Below, piece by piece: positions 21,763 to 33,234 of a stretch of 64,000 nt of DNA. Source of the DNA: Erpetoichthys calabaricus. Lineage: Eukaryota > Chordata > Cladistia > Polypteriformes > Polypteridae. The first letter of the stretch is position 1. Each line of letters starts with the position of its first letter. Both the position numbers and the translations under genes were made by a program. Where the stretch lies: contig NC_041407.2 in assembly GCF_900747795.2 (NCBI RefSeq), positions 25,671,379 to 25,735,378 of the forward strand, read 5' to 3'. The notes under the pieces were generated by a model, which was not told the DNA's origin, did no database searches, and saw only the letters and a program-made list of their open reading frames with translations.

Positions 21763-22364
21763 CAAACTGGTCAAAAGCTTTAGAACATCTCAGTTTTTCC
21801 AGTTTTTCTTCAAATTTAATCAGTTGAAATGCAATGAATGACCTAAAATGGTGAAAAGGCAAGCAGTAAACTGCCAGAGGTTTACATTTAAACTTTAAGG
21901 TAGAAAAACCTCTGCTTTAAGACAGACAGGGGGTTTTTAAGTAATCAACAGAAGTTGGGACACCTATGCAAATTTTTTGCTTCAACTTGCAAAGCTTATC
22001 CTACTTTAATTGCTGCAGAACATCTGTAGGTTGTAACGTATTGGTTGTTTCCTAATATTCTGATATTTCCTTTTTTTAGTCTTTGCTAACCTAAATTTGG
22101 GGCCTGAGTTGCCTCGAAAGCTTGCATATTGTAATCTTTTTAGTTAGCCAATAAAAGGTGTCATTTTGCTTGGCTTTTCTCTACATTCATAACGGCTAAC
22201 ACAGTACAACACCTTAGTACTGCTAGCCTAAATTTTAAATTTAAACCTCTGGTAGTTTACTGCTTACCATTTCACCATTTTAGGTCATTCATTGCATTTC
22301 AGCTGATTAAATCTGAAGAAAAACTGGAAACACTGAGGTGATCTAATACTTTTGACCAGTACTG
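21763..22364. mobile_element. Nonautonomous Tc1/mariner-type element (MITE), 602 bp
   Basis: Terminal inverted repeats of about 135 bp. The left end reads ctggtcaaaagctttagaac, cagtttttccagtttttcttc, cagttgaaatgcaatgaatg, acctaaaatggtgaaaaggc, agcagtaaactgccagagg; the right end is the same in reverse complement with few changes. TA dinucleotides flank both ends (21761-21762 and 22365-22366), as expected for Tc1/mariner. The interior contains tagttagccaataaaaggtg but no transposase. Confidence 0.85.
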
Positions 22365-22734
22365 TACTTAACACCAGTCCGCCCAGCACAAATTTCACTG
22401 GTTAAGAATAACACTGTTTCCTGATTCTTTTTTGTGGAGTAACACTCTTTTAAGTTTCACAGCAAATTAAATTTCATTTAGATCATGGCTCATCATTAAT
22501 AAAAGGCGAAAAGTAGCCCAGGTCTGGACTGCCCTGCGTACAAAATGTACAAAATAGTGCAGTGAGTCCACTGGGCAAGAGTCCTAATCACTACCATGAT
22601 ACAGTCCTCAGAAATTAAATGTTTTCTTAAATTGAATTAAACAAATTGGTGTTCTCACTGTGCAACACACAAACACCTTTGACCCCAATCAGATTTTCCA
22701 CAAGCGCCCCTAATGTGTGACGTGTTGTCAGCCC
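22365..22734. other. Unassigned
   Basis: No gene or recognisable repeat family. Confidence 0.3.
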
Positions 22735-23300
22735 GCTCAGACATGACCACTGCAGTATGTTGGCTTTACATTACATTACACCATGCAGGTGCTGTTAGAT
22801 AGCCATCACATGTGTAGTGCCAAATGGCCATTGTGGATTATGGGCATTTACAGATTACCAATATGCAGCATGGCACCTGTGAGATGAAAAGCATGCCAAG
22901 TCAAAACTGTAAAATGACCAGATGCTGTTACATAACCACCATATTCAGACAACCATTACACCATGCAAAGCTATCACCAATAACCATTCTGTCATGTGAT
23001 CACTGTCAAATGTAGACATTGTTAAATGACTATTAGACAGTGCGATTATCGTCAGAACACTGTGGGTGCAGTGCTGTCCCATGTTTCATGCCTTTTGAGT
23101 GTTCTCAGTTAGCCATTGTGTCCCATTTGTACTTGCCAGATGACCAGTATGCCTTGTGGGTGCATGAACTTTACATTATGTTTGTACTGCCACATGATTG
23201 TGATACTATCCTGATGGTGTCAGATAATCAGCACCTGTTGTCAAATGACCTTTACACCATGTGTGTTCTTCCTGATGATTATATCCTGCAAACAAATTAA
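22735..23300. repeat. Degenerate tandem array, unit about 40-45 bp
   Basis: Phrases of the form atgaccattacaccatg, gctgttaga/cat, agccatcac and tgtcaaatgac recur: gttagatagccatcac, aaaatgaccagatgctgttac, acaaccattacaccatgc, gttaaatgactattagac, tcaaatgacctttacaccatg. Unlike the 47-bp and 100-bp arrays. Open frames across it follow the repeat and are not genes. Confidence 0.6.
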
Positions 23301-24540
23301 GTTATTTTGATTAATAGATTCTTATTTCTCATGGTGTCAGAGAGTGGTGAAATGTTGGCTGGTGGCTGCATGTGGAAGTAACAATTTCACTGCACTCTGC
23401 ACACATCACAGTACCATTACTGCTACTACTACTAGATTGTAGTGTGCTGTATGTGACTTACATAACAAGACAGCAAATGAAAGTTCAAAGACAAAAGACA
23501 CATAGTTAGATTCCAGAACTTTTATGGCAAGCTACATTTTCTTCCCAACAAAGCAGAACATGGTGGCTGCTGACTGATTCAGTTTAACATGGTAAAACTG
23601 TTCCAGCTGCAACATTCTTTCTATTCATGTCCCTGATTAAATTTCAGTAGGGAGTAGCTTCAGGAAACAGAGGGACGAATAAATGAGTTAATGGATGTAT
23701 TCTGCTTACATGGCTAAAAGATCACATACGTGTTATGGTTGTCCAAGGAAATGATGGGCTTGAAAAGCAAGATAAATGTTGGGTTGTCAACCCGGTTTTC
23801 TGTGTTTACTCTGAAAATTAAAATGAAATAGTACCTGATGGTGCAAGTACAAATAAAAAATATTATCCACTGGTGTTCTAACAAATAATGTCACTATCTA
23901 TCATGGCTTCTTTTGGGTGCTTTTTCTGGGTTTGTAGGAGCTCTATCTCCTCTGCTCTCCAGTCAACGATTGACTCCTACTTCTGGTTGGCTGGGCTTTT
24001 AAGGTCCTGGGACTGGAAGGGGTGGAGTCAGTTGCCTTCCCTGGGTGCTGTGGAGGAAAAGGAAAATGACACAGTTGGTGGCAGCACCCCCTCTTGGCCC
24101 ATGGTGGTATTACATACTGTACTTGAGAGGATCCCAGATGGTGACCCTCTAACGTGCATGCATGGCATTGTTTTTCTTGTTTCTCATTCCTCTTGTCTGA
24201 TATTTGTTTGAACCTTTGCTTACTCTGCCAGCTCCATCTTTGGCCATCGATGAATGACAATATGCTGAGTGCTGGCTACCTGCTTCATAGACTTTCGCCC
24301 ACTGTGATTCTGATTAAAGCCTCTTTCACACATACCCAGGTTGTACATGGATGAGCAGCTTGTGTCTTGATTTGCAGTCACTGAGCTTTTCAACTATGCA
24401 TTTAGTTATTTCTGGCTTCTGGTGACCTGATGCAGGCACACTCTCCAGGTATTTAGTTCTTGGAATTAATCTTCTGCATGTATCATGAGAGCAGGCCAAG
24501 CACAATGTTTACTTCACATTTCCAGTAAAATGCACTGTAT
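23301..24540. other. Unassigned, with one dispersed module
   Basis: At 23325-23410 it carries ctcatggtgtcagagagtgg followed by a tttcactgcactctgcacac end, a copy of the dispersed module. A + strand stretch at 23888-24211 (107 codons) lacks domain features. No gene is supported. Confidence 0.35.
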
Positions 24541-24721
24541 AGTAAGTTGTATGTGACAATATAATTACAGGAAGCCCTTATATGATAAAATAAATAAGTG
24601 TTACACAACAATTGCATGACAATATAATTACATGTAATTTAACATGACAGTGTAATTGTGTAATGTTGCTGACATTCACATAACAGTTTACTGTAATCTG
24701 TATACTGTAATTATTAACATA

Positions 24722-24974
24722 GAATTCTCCAATCCATGTAGTCCTATTTAAAGCTGCAGGAGCCTGACCCAGCAGCACTGGCTGCACGGCAGTAAACAGC
24801 TCTGGGGCCCAAGCATACACTCCCAAACTGGGCCCATTTGGAATCACAGATTAATCTGCACATCTTTGGGGATGTGAAAGGAAACTCCACACTAGCACAG
24901 GGAAAACATGCAATCTCCACACAGAACCCAGGGCCCTGGCTTTGTGAAGTAGCAGTATTACCTAGTGAGCCACC
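24722..24974 (-). repeat. Old full-length-type SINE copy
   Basis: On + it reads ggagcctgacccagcagcac near the left, then acatctttggggatgtgaaag, gaaaacatgcaatctccac, cagaacccagggccctgg and tgagccaccatg at the right, which is the reverse complement of the SINE body, conserved centre and tRNA head. Confidence 0.55.
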
Positions 24975-25021
24975 ATGTGCTTATTAAGTGCTTATATAAT
25001 TATGAGTCCATTGTATATTCC

Positions 25022-25148
25022 ATCCATCCATTATCCAACCCGCTATATTCTAACTACAGAGTCACGGGGGTCTGCTGGAGCCAATCCCAGCCAACACAGG
25101 GCACAAGGCAGGAACAAATCCCCAGGCAGGGCGCCAGCCCACCGCAGC
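25022..25148 (-). repeat. tRNA-SINE 3' portion
   Basis: ccatccatccattatccaac, cagagtcacgggggtctgc, ggagccaatcccagcc, cacagggcacaaggcagg and agcccaccgcagcc match the SINE tail closely. It is younger than its neighbours and 5'-truncated. ttgtata flanks both sides (25011 and 25151), a possible target duplication. Confidence 0.8.
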
Positions 25149-25544
25149 CATTGTATATTATGTGACAATTTAAATACAGGCGATGTAACATGATAATATA
25201 ATTATGTGCAGTTTAATGAACCATGGTAAGGATGTAATGTAATGATCACACTACAGTGTAATTATGTATAATATAACTATCATAAGACAAAAGGAAGTCA
25301 TGATACATGGCAATATAAATATAAAATATTTATTGTATAAAAGCATAATTATAGAAAATGCATGCATTGTGACAAATATAAATACACATTATAAGACTAA
25401 AATGTGACATTTTAAATATGTGCAGTTTAACTGAAATATAATTTTGTATGCTATAAATACTGTGTGGCAACATAATAACATGCGATTAACTGGTATACAG
25501 CAAATTTAAATATGTGCAGCTATTAGTGCAATTTTCCTGGACCC

Positions 25545-25790
25545 ATTTAATCCATTTCAGAGGTTGCCAGAGGCTCTCCCAGCAGGATGCCACTCCATTT
25601 CAGGGCCCACTCACACACCTGCCCATGAATTACATGAGGGCCAATTTTAAGTTGACAATTAAACAACAAGTCTTTGGGATGTGAAAGTAAAACCAGAATG
25701 TTCATAGGAGAACCCACCTAGGCACAGGGAATATGTGCAGACATTCTCCAACATTTGGAGGCAGCAGCAACATGGCATCACCCAAGATTT
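25545..25790 (-). repeat. Old SINE copy
   Basis: catttaatccatttcag, gggcccactcacacacc, gccaattttaagttgacaat, acaagtctttgggatgtg, tcataggagaaccc and gaggcagcagcaacatgg follow the minus-strand SINE order. Heavily diverged. Confidence 0.5.
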
Positions 25791-25799
25791 TATTATGTG

Positions 25800-25975
25800 T
25801 AATGTAATTATTGTGTAACACTATACATATGTGTAATGTAACAAAGTAGTATGTAGCCATATAATTAAGTAAAATGTAACAGTTACAGTCAGTCAGTCAT
25901 ATTCCAACCTGTTAAGCGAGAATAATTGTGTAATGTAACTGTAAATGTGCATAATGTAACATGGCTGTCAGGAGT
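25800..25975. repeat. AT-rich array, block 2
   Basis: gtgtaatgtaattattg, gtgtaatgtaacaaag, agtaaaatgtaacag and gtgcataatgtaacatgg continue the array of 24540-25560. Confidence 0.5.
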
Positions 25976-25976
25976 G

Positions 25977-26708
25977 CAGTGGCGGCTCGTAGCTAAAATT
26001 AGTGGGGGTGCTGCTCCACAAAATTTTTAGCCTTTGTTTTAAAATTGTGTAAAAGGAAACAAACGTGCATAAAAAGAAAAATTATTCAGAAACCGAAAAA
26101 AAAAATGAATCAAATAGAATAGCTGGAAGCAGGATAATAATCTAATTCTACACTTTATCACATTCAAGAATATGGTACACGGTTTTTAAGCACAACACAC
26201 GCGGAGTAAAAAAAAAAACACTACCTTACACCAGCACGCCAGGGTCGGCACTGCGGGAGCGACAGTGCTCTCCCTCCCTCGCAGCCTCGCGTGCAGCGTC
26301 CTATGTGCGCATGCGCACAACAGCCAAACACCACGCCGCGCACAGTTCCATCCATCCATCCATGTTCCAACCCGCTGAATCCAAACACAGGGTCACGGGG
26401 GTCTGCTGGAGCCAATACAGGGCACAAGGCAGGAACCAATCCCGGGCAGGGTGCCAACCCACCGCAGGACACACACAAACACACCCACACACCAAGCACA
26501 CACACTAGGGCCAGTTCCATACAAAGATTTTTGTATCTTTTTCATAAACTGGGGGATGGCTACTGACATTAAGCTTAAGGATTATATATTGTACAAGTAT
26601 AAAGAAAGAATTAAAGAAAAAAGACTCATTATATTAAATGTTATCGATAATATCAAGTGGAAATAGGGGGTGCTGCAGTTCCACAGTGCCTTACGCGAGC
26701 CGCCACTG
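25977..26708. mobile_element. Nonautonomous hAT-type element with nested SINE, 732 bp
   Basis: The ends are inverted: left cagtggcggctcgtagc, right gcgagccgccactg (reverse complement cagtggcggctcgc). Both are flanked by the perfect 8-bp duplication caggagtg (25969-25976 and 26709-26716), the hallmark length for hAT transposons. No transposase frame is present. A CpG-rich patch lies at 26250-26340. A SINE inserted at 26352-26511 accounts for 160-170 bp. Confidence 0.85.
26352..26511 (-). repeat. Young SINE fragment inside the hAT element
   Basis: ccatccatccatgttccaac, acagggtcacgggggtctgc, caatcccgggcagggtgcc and ccaccgcaggacacac match the consensus-like copies. It is flanked by the 9-bp duplication cagttccat (26343-26351 and 26512-26520). 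The 5' part with the tRNA head is missing. Confidence 0.85.
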
Positions 26709-26944
26709 CAGGAGTGTCATGACCAGATGCACTCTCATAAGGTCCCCAACTCTGTAAAGCACTCATCGCTACCCACACCAGATGGTTGTGTGGTCCGTGA
26801 AACAGACATGATAAAGAAGTCCATAATCCAAAAGGCATGCAGGAGTTTAGAACATAAGACAAACAGTCATGGGTCAACTTATCCAAAAGCACCAGACAAA
26901 ATATGAATGAAGACAGGCAAGCCAAGGTAAAAAATAAATAAAAT

Positions 26945-27213
26945 TCTATCCATCTATTCTCTAAAGTCACTTATCCAGAGCAGGGTCATGGGGAAGCTGA
27001 TGCTTGGCCTAGTAAGCACTGGGTGCAGGGTAGAAACAATCTCTAAGATCACATACACAATACACACACATCAGGGCTCAATATAGCATTGCCAATCCAC
27101 ATGTGTTTGGGCTGTGGAGGGAGCCGAGGCAACCAGCAGAAACCTTAGGTTTTGGTCTCCTTTTTGCGAGGCAGCAACATCACGGTGCTGTGCCACCGTG
27201 CTGGCCAATATTA
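26945..27213 (-). repeat. Old, near full-length SINE
   Basis: tatccatctattctc, cagagcagggtcatggg, tattgccaatccacatgtg, tttgggctgtggaggg, ttttgcgaggcagcaac and tgccaccgtgctggcc run from the tail at left to the tRNA head at right. Confidence 0.65.
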
Positions 27214-27409
27214 AGTTCTGGAAATCACAAAGGACGAAAGGCCACAACAAGGGCAGAGAGTGCTCAATGCTACAGCCTAGTCCCTTGGTTAGGTTCACCT
27301 CTTATATTTTCAGTGTCCCACTCATCATGTGACTGCAGCTTGATTAGACAATGAAAAGGTGGGCTGGGGCAGCATGGAGGCAAAAGGAGTGACTGGAGTG
27401 GGGCACCAA

Positions 27410-27550
27410 ACAACTTTTATGAGTAATGTAACAAACTATTGTGTGGTACACATAATCCCTATTGCCTGATATATTATTAAGTAATGTATCTAGTATATGA
27501 CAATATAATTGCTTATAATCTAGCTAATTATTGTGTGAGAATTTTATTAA
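27410..27550. repeat. AT-rich array, block 3
   Basis: tgagtaatgtaacaaac, gacaatataattgcttataa and aattattgtgtgag are units of the 24540 array. Confidence 0.45.
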
Positions 27551-27925
27551 CTCTAGAATGGTTATGCAATGATTAGCGCCATCATCTCATGGATCAAGCA
27601 TGCCAGGTTTGAATTCCATGTCTGGGTAGCATTGTCTATGTTCAGTTACATTTTGTTTTCCTCTATGGCATTCTGTTTTTTTTTCTCCCCTCATTACCAA
27701 AGACGAGTCCTGCCTTGTTTTCTTGCTTCCAGTGCTGCCATGAATTGTCTCTGCCCACCTGGGACTCAGTGTCCGAGTTTTTGAGAATGTATGTGTATAC
27801 TGTTTATATAATGAACTCCGTGTAATGGACTGGCACCCTGTCTAGGGTTGTTTCATGCCTTATGCCCAGTGCTGCCAGGATGAGCTCCTGTGCCCCTGAA
27901 TTGGATTTATCAGGTTTGACAACAT
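27550..27925 (+). repeat. Old, near full-length SINE
   Basis: ggttatgcaatgattagcgc and ccaggtttgaattccatg are a degenerate tRNA head with box B-like sequence. The tail reads gtaatggactggcaccctg, ctagggttgtttcatgcc and ggatgagctcctg. The central part is strongly altered. Confidence 0.5.
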
Positions 27926-28164
27926 ATGTATGTATGTACTGTGTGCCTGGCTGTCACCCTCATCCAGTACTATTTAACATGATCAGTTTTATTACCATTG
28001 TTTGCATTGATTGTTTTTGAAATTTGAACAGATTTGCCTTGGAGTCACACTCTGGGTCAGGGGTGGGAAACTTTCTGGTTTAAAGTTCACTGCCATCCCA
28101 CTGCACTACACTGCAGAAGCATCATTTACAATGGGCTCTTTGTACTTTGGATATATATGGTATG

Positions 28165-28420
28165 CTGATTATATCAATCCATTGAGCAGTTGGAGGCTGG
28201 AGTCTATCCTGGTAGTATCAGATGCAAGGCAGGAACAAACCCTGGACAGACTACCAGTCTATTTGCAGGGTACATGCAGTGACAAAAGCTCAGCTTGGGA
28301 CACCACCGAGTCTCCAATCAACATTACTTGTATGGCTTGAAGAGCAGTTAGTGAAAACTGCCACGAACACAGGGAGAACATGCAAACAACACACAGAAAA
28401 TGATCAGCCTGGGTCTCCCA
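28165..28420 (-). repeat. Old SINE copy
   Basis: tggagtctatcctggtag, caaggcaggaacaaaccctg and cacagggagaacatgcaaac follow the minus-strand SINE order with heavy divergence. Confidence 0.55.
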
Positions 28421-29295
28421 TAAGTATAATTTTTATTGCTTTTTCCTTTCTTCTCCATCTATGTATATTTTTTCTACATTGTTTTTCTATATTTGTTAAC
28501 TTCACCCAGCTCTTTAGAAATCTGACCTTTAAACTGAAATGCATATTTGCTCATGTTCAGGGCTTGACTTGGGCTGAGACAGTGAATACCTGCAATGCTA
28601 CTGGCACCTCACCATCTGAAACCACACCTGGTCTATCTCCACACTCAAAACTCAATGAGAGGTTTCTTTGAAGAGCTGCTGGACTGACTTGATAGGGCGA
28701 GAAGCCCAGCAATTTGGGAGAGCCTTAGAGTAAGATTATTGCTCTTCTGGGTCAAAAGGAGCCAGTTAAGGTTAGCTTGGGCATGCCGTAAGGAGACTAC
28801 TTATAGCTTCTCCCAACATATCCTACCAGGAGGAGACCCTGCGACAGACTTGGGGACACACTGGAGAAATAAATATCTCTCAGCTGCCTTGGGAATTCAG
28901 GGAGTTCCCCAGGAATAGCTGGAATCTGTAGCAGGGGACAGGGAAGTCTTGACCCTTATCAAAAATGAGATAAGAGGAGATAGAAAAAAAAACACACACA
29001 CTGGTTTTATTTGCAAATTTTGTGTGAAGTGTAAACAGTAAAATGTGCAAACACAAATACACACCGGTGTGCAAAGCGTGTTAAATGTTGTGGACTGTAA
29101 TATGGAGGTCAACACAGTCTTCAGTACTGAGTCCGCTATCAGAGAGCCTAAACATCTTCATATCCTTGCACTCTGTTTTTACCTTTTTTTAATGGGGCCA
29201 ATAGCTCTTGACCAGTGATGAGTTTTATTTTTTCCCTCTATCTTTTTTTGTCTTCTGCCTTGTTCCTGATGCTGTCTGGTTAAGTGTATCTTGAT
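28421..29295. other. Unassigned
   Basis: No gene, end-repeat or familiar repeat. Short open frames lack support. Confidence 0.3.
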
Positions 29296-29422
29296 AATCC
29301 ATCCATCCATTTTCTAACCTGCTGAATCCGAACACAGGGTCACGGGGTCTGCTGGAGCCAATCCCAGCCAACACAGGACACAAGGCAGGAACCAATCCTG
29401 GGCAAGGTGCCAACCCACCACA
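29296..29422 (-). repeat. Young SINE 3' fragment with target duplication
   Basis: ccatccatccattttctaac, cgaacacagggtcacggg and cacaaggcaggaaccaatcc are near consensus. Flanked by tatcttgat (29287-29295 and 29423-29431). 5'-truncated, no tRNA head. Confidence 0.85.
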
Positions 29423-29439
29423 TATCTTGATTATGTGGA

Positions 29440-30600
29440 TTCAAATAAATGAATGGATGGATGGAAAGGTTAATCTGTTAAAAAATGAAATGCATTTCTG
29501 GCTGGTAGTCCAGATGGTGATGGAGCAGGCAGCTCCTGTTTTACATTCTAATGACAATACAGAGTTCTCTTTTGTAGCAATTCAAAATCAATTTTGAATG
29601 GTTTTGTAATAATCTAGAAGTAGGTAATGGCTATTAAAAAGGGTTTGTGGTTAAGCTGCCTGCACAATTGTTTTTGACTTTCAAACGTGAGCAGCATACC
29701 TATTCAGCTTCATCGATGAATAAATAGTTTGTGCCTCAATGCATTAAAAAAAGAATGTAACTTTAAAGCTTGCAGCACAGTACACAACTTCTTGTTGGAA
29801 CCAATGTCAGACTTTAATGACTGCAGTTGCTCATTTCACCGCCTTGAGAATATCAGATTACATGACTAGGAATCACAGAGGATGATAACTTAAGATGACT
29901 CCATGACAACTTTGCAGCATGGTTTCACACTTCCCAAAGTATAACGAGCTTGCTGCATTCCGACAGCCAAAGACGTGCTGCCTGACAGCACAGGTGCTTG
30001 TATGAAGGTTTTACAGGCATGGCAAGTTCAACAGCAATCTCAGCCCTTGTGTTTTCCCTTTTTCAATTCTGTCATGGTACAGCAAACACAAGACATCAGA
30101 CAGATGAACTGTTTGCGCAGTCCAAGACGCCCTCATTCCTTCTTTCCACAGGAGCCCAATATGCATTGTACTTTTGGGGTAAAAATTCATCAGTTATCAA
30201 CTTTTGTGTGTAGACACAAGCCTTACAGTTTAACCTTTTTAACTCAGCCCATTGTTTTGAACCCACCAGTGGGACCAAACAGTATTGCAAAATCTTTAAA
30301 AAAAAACTGCACTGATTTCCTCATTGCTTTAATTAAAGTACAGTGTTTTGCCATTAAAATGAGGTATTGCATACTCCAATACTGTGTTGCAATGCTTTTC
30401 TTTCTTCACAGCAACACCTACACCTATGGTTTTCTTGAACATCCTGATTCAATTGTTTTCTCTTTGACAGACAATTATCTACTAAATGAGAGATGTGTTT
30501 CAAATTTCAAATAACTCTACATTCCATTTTCTATGTTTTCCACTTTCTGTATTTCAGATTTTTTGTTTTGTAAAGATGTTTTAAAGTCTTGCAACTATTG
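29440..30600. other. Unassigned; no supported gene
   Basis: A 179-codon open stretch at 29975-30514 (+) is the longest here. It has no membrane pattern, domain or splice context I can recognise and no repeat match; it is rejected as a gene. A TA/CA microsatellite follows at 30606-30649. Confidence 0.35.
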
Positions 30601-30604
30601 AGAT

Positions 30605-30605
<1 letters not shown>

Positions 30606-30635
<30 letters not shown>

Positions 30636-30649
30636 GCACACACACACAC
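30606..30649. repeat. Microsatellite (TA)n(CA)n
   Basis: tatatatatatata followed by cacacacgcacacacacaca. Confidence 0.9.
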
Positions 30650-30689
30650 TATAATTTTTATCTTTTTTTTTCCCCCAGTATGTACAATG

Positions 30690-30860
30690 ATTACTTTAGT
30701 GGCTAATCATTTCTGCCCCTTATTTATTTACAGTATGTACACTATTTGTGTTATAGGATGGTGCTTTCTATATTAATAGTACTTTTTAATATTTGTTGTA
30801 CTTGCACCATTTACAGGTATAGATTTTATAATTTCATTGTCCTGGTACAATGACAATAAA
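30690..30860 (+). repeat. LINE 3' end (L2/CR1 type), no coding part
   Basis: ttgtacttgcaccatttac, aatttcattgtcctggtac and aatgacaataaaaataaagg resemble the tail of the LINE at 32212-33195 (gacaataaaacac). Confidence 0.45.
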
Positions 30861-31035
30861 AATAAAGGCTTTCTAATTCCATTCTGGTAGAGTAAGATCT
30901 GCCCTTCAAAATGATAGGTCTTAGGTTTTTCAATAATGGATATGTACAGTATGTATGTTATGGAGAGTTGTTTGAAAACAGTAAAATTGGAGAAAAAGAA
31001 TCCTGTTTTTTACTGCTTCAAAACAGTAAATCTAG

Positions 31036-31925
31036 ACATATTCTTCTCCTTCTTCTTCTTCCTCTTTCGGCTTCTCCCATTAGGGGTCGTGACTGTGGCC
31101 TCTGCATCTTGCTCTGTCATACCCATCATCTGCATGTCCTCTCTCACCACATCCATAAACCTTCTCTTAGCCCTTCCTCTTTTCCTCTTTCCGGGCAGCT
31201 CTATATTTAACATCCTTTTCCCAATATACCCAGCATCTCTCTTCTGCACATGTCAAAACCAATGTAATCTTGCCTCTCAGACTTTGTCTCCCAACCATCC
31301 AACCTGAGCTGACCCTCTGATGTACTCATTTCTAATCCTCTCCATTCTCATCACGCCCAATGCAAACCTTAACATCTTTAACTCTGCTACCTCCAGCTCT
31401 GTCTCCTGCTTTCCAGTCAGTGCCACCGTGTCCAACCCATATAACATAGCTGGTCTCACTACCGTCCTGTAGACCTAGCCTTTCACTCTTGCTGATACCC
31501 ATCTGTCACAGATTACTCCTGACACTCTTCTCCACCCACTCCACCCTGCCTGCACTCTCTTTTCCATCTCTCTTCCACAATCCCCATTACTCTTTACTGT
31601 TGTTCCCAAGTATTTAAACTCATCCACCTTCACCAACTCTACTCCCTGCATCCTCACCATTCCACTGACCTTCCTCTTATTCACACACATGTATTCTGTC
31701 TTGTTCCTACTGACCTTCATTCCTCTACTCTCTAGAGCATATCTCCACCTCTCCAGTGTCTCCTCAACCTGCTCCCTACTCTAGCTACAGATCACAATGT
31801 CATCAGCAAACATCATAGTCCATGGGGACTCCTGTCTAATCTCGTCTGTCAACCTGTTTATCACCATTGCAAATAAGAAAGGGCTCAGAGCCGATCCCTG
31901 ATGTAATCCCACCTCCACCTGTAAA
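31036..31925 (-). mobile_element. RTE-type LINE, 5'-truncated, C-terminal reverse transcriptase
   Basis: Minus-strand pieces read GMKVSRNKTEYMCVNKRK-like and FKYLGTTVKSNGDCGREMEK (31720-31475), RPAMLYGLDTV and AELKMLRFALGVMRMERIRN (31457-31277), then DAGYIGKRMLNIELPGKRKR and AKRRFMDVVREDMQMMGMTE (31249-31090). It is a widespread fish LINE I place with RTE by recall. It ends in a (GAA/GGA)-rich tail at 31036-31060. It opens at about 31925, so only the last third is present. A few stops and frame changes make it inactive. Confidence 0.75.
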
Positions 31926-32211
31926 AAGCCCGGGGTCCTAGAAACTATTTAAATCATCAGAAAAAAATTGAAATATAGAGATGTCATGATAATTGAAAGG
32001 AATTACCTTGCTTGTGTTATTAGCAGCTAAGCGAGTTTTTGGTTTCCTCGGAGGCAGAGCCCTTACCCCGACTCCACCTCTCACTTCTGGGTCGGACAGA
32101 CACACACACTTCCATGCATAGACATTTATATATAAGATATGAAGATCAGGGTGAATATATTCACCCTGGTTAGATTTTTCTGTGTTTTATTGTTACAGGA
32201 TGGAAACATGC
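31926..32211. other. Unassigned junction between two LINEs
   Basis: At 32040-32130 tttcctcggaggcagagccc, tctgggtcggacagac and catttatatataagat look like the edge of a further dispersed element. No ends defined. Confidence 0.3.
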
Positions 32212-33195
32212 CAACTACAGGAACGAGGTGAGCCAACTGGTCCAGTGGTGTAAAGACAACAATCTCTTCCTGAATGTGGGAAAGATCAAAGAGATTGTGG
32301 TCGATTTCAGGAGAGGTCATTCACAGCACCCCCCACTGACCATCGACGGTGCAGCTGTGGAAAGGGTGAGTAGCACCAAGTTCCTGGGGGCATACATCTC
32401 CGAGGACCTCTCCTGGTTAGATAACACCACATCACTGGCCAAGAAAGCTCATACCCACCTCTACTTTCTACGCAAACTGAGGAGAGCACAAGTTCCATGC
32501 CCCATCATGTGCTGTTTCTACCAGGGCACAATCGAGAGCATCCTCACCAGCTGCATCTCTGAGTGGTATGGAGGCTGCACTGCCTCCTGTAGGAAGTCCC
32601 TGAAACGCATAGTGGATTCAGCCAGTAAGATCATTGGTGCCCCACTGCCCTCCCTCAAGGACATTTTCCACATCCGTCTCACCCGTACAGCCATCAGCAT
32701 GGCTGGTGACTCCTACCACCCTTTACACTCCCTTTTTAGCCTCCTCCCCTCAGGTAAAAGGTACCGGAGCCTCCGGGCCCGCTCCACAAGACTGTCTAAC
32801 AGCTTCATCCACCAAGCTGTCAGGATGCTGAACTCTGCCCACTACTTTTCCCCCTTGCCCCCTGCCCCTGGACCGTAATAAGAGTCACTATCTACCAAGT
32901 ACCCTACCTCAGCTGGTATTATATAAAGACTCAATATTACATTGTACATCTCATAAGCTACTCTATAATGCACCTTCTCATTTTTTACTGTAATTTGCTT
33001 TTGCACTACTGACTATTGCACATTGTACAGAGGTCTACTTTACAAGTTCTAATGTTATTTATCTCATATGTTATAGTTTTATACTTTTTTAAAATATATT
33101 TTATTGTACAACGAAGATGAGAGAGAAACAGTATTTCGATTCTCCTGTATGTTCTGCACATATAGTGAATTGACAATAAAACACTATTTGATTTG
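32212..33195 (+). mobile_element. L2/CR1-group LINE, 5'-truncated, with intact C-terminal frame
   Basis: An open frame to 32878 encodes the end of the reverse transcriptase and its C-terminal domain: VQWCKDNNLFLNVGKIKEIV, VERVSSTKFLGAYISEDLSW, AKKAHTHLYFLRKLRRAQVP, IESILTSCISEWYGGCTASC, LPSLKDIFHIRLTRTA and LFSLLPSGKRYRSL. This is typical of fish L2-group LINEs. The 3' UTR ends in gacaataaaacactat and a TTGAT repeat (33180-33210). The upstream boundary at about 32212 cuts into the protein, a usual 5' truncation. Open frame and short-unit tail suggest a younger insertion than its neighbours. Confidence 0.85.
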
Positions 33196-33234
33196 ATTTG
33201 ATTTTGATTTTTTTGGGACTAGAGTCCCCTTAGA

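Larger units (their letters stand above)
24540..25560. repeat. Degenerate AT-rich array, unit about 40-45 bp (block 1)
   Basis: gtgacaatataattac, atgacaatataattacatg, catgacagtgtaattgtg, gataatataattatgtgcag and gtaatgtaatgatcac recur. The array is interrupted by SINEs at 24722-24974 and 25022-25148, and continues at 25800-25975 and 27410-27550. Confidence 0.6.

Noticed and set aside
29975-30514. 179-codon open frame on +
   Set aside because: No domain, membrane pattern, splice or promoter context; composition like surrounding noncoding DNA.
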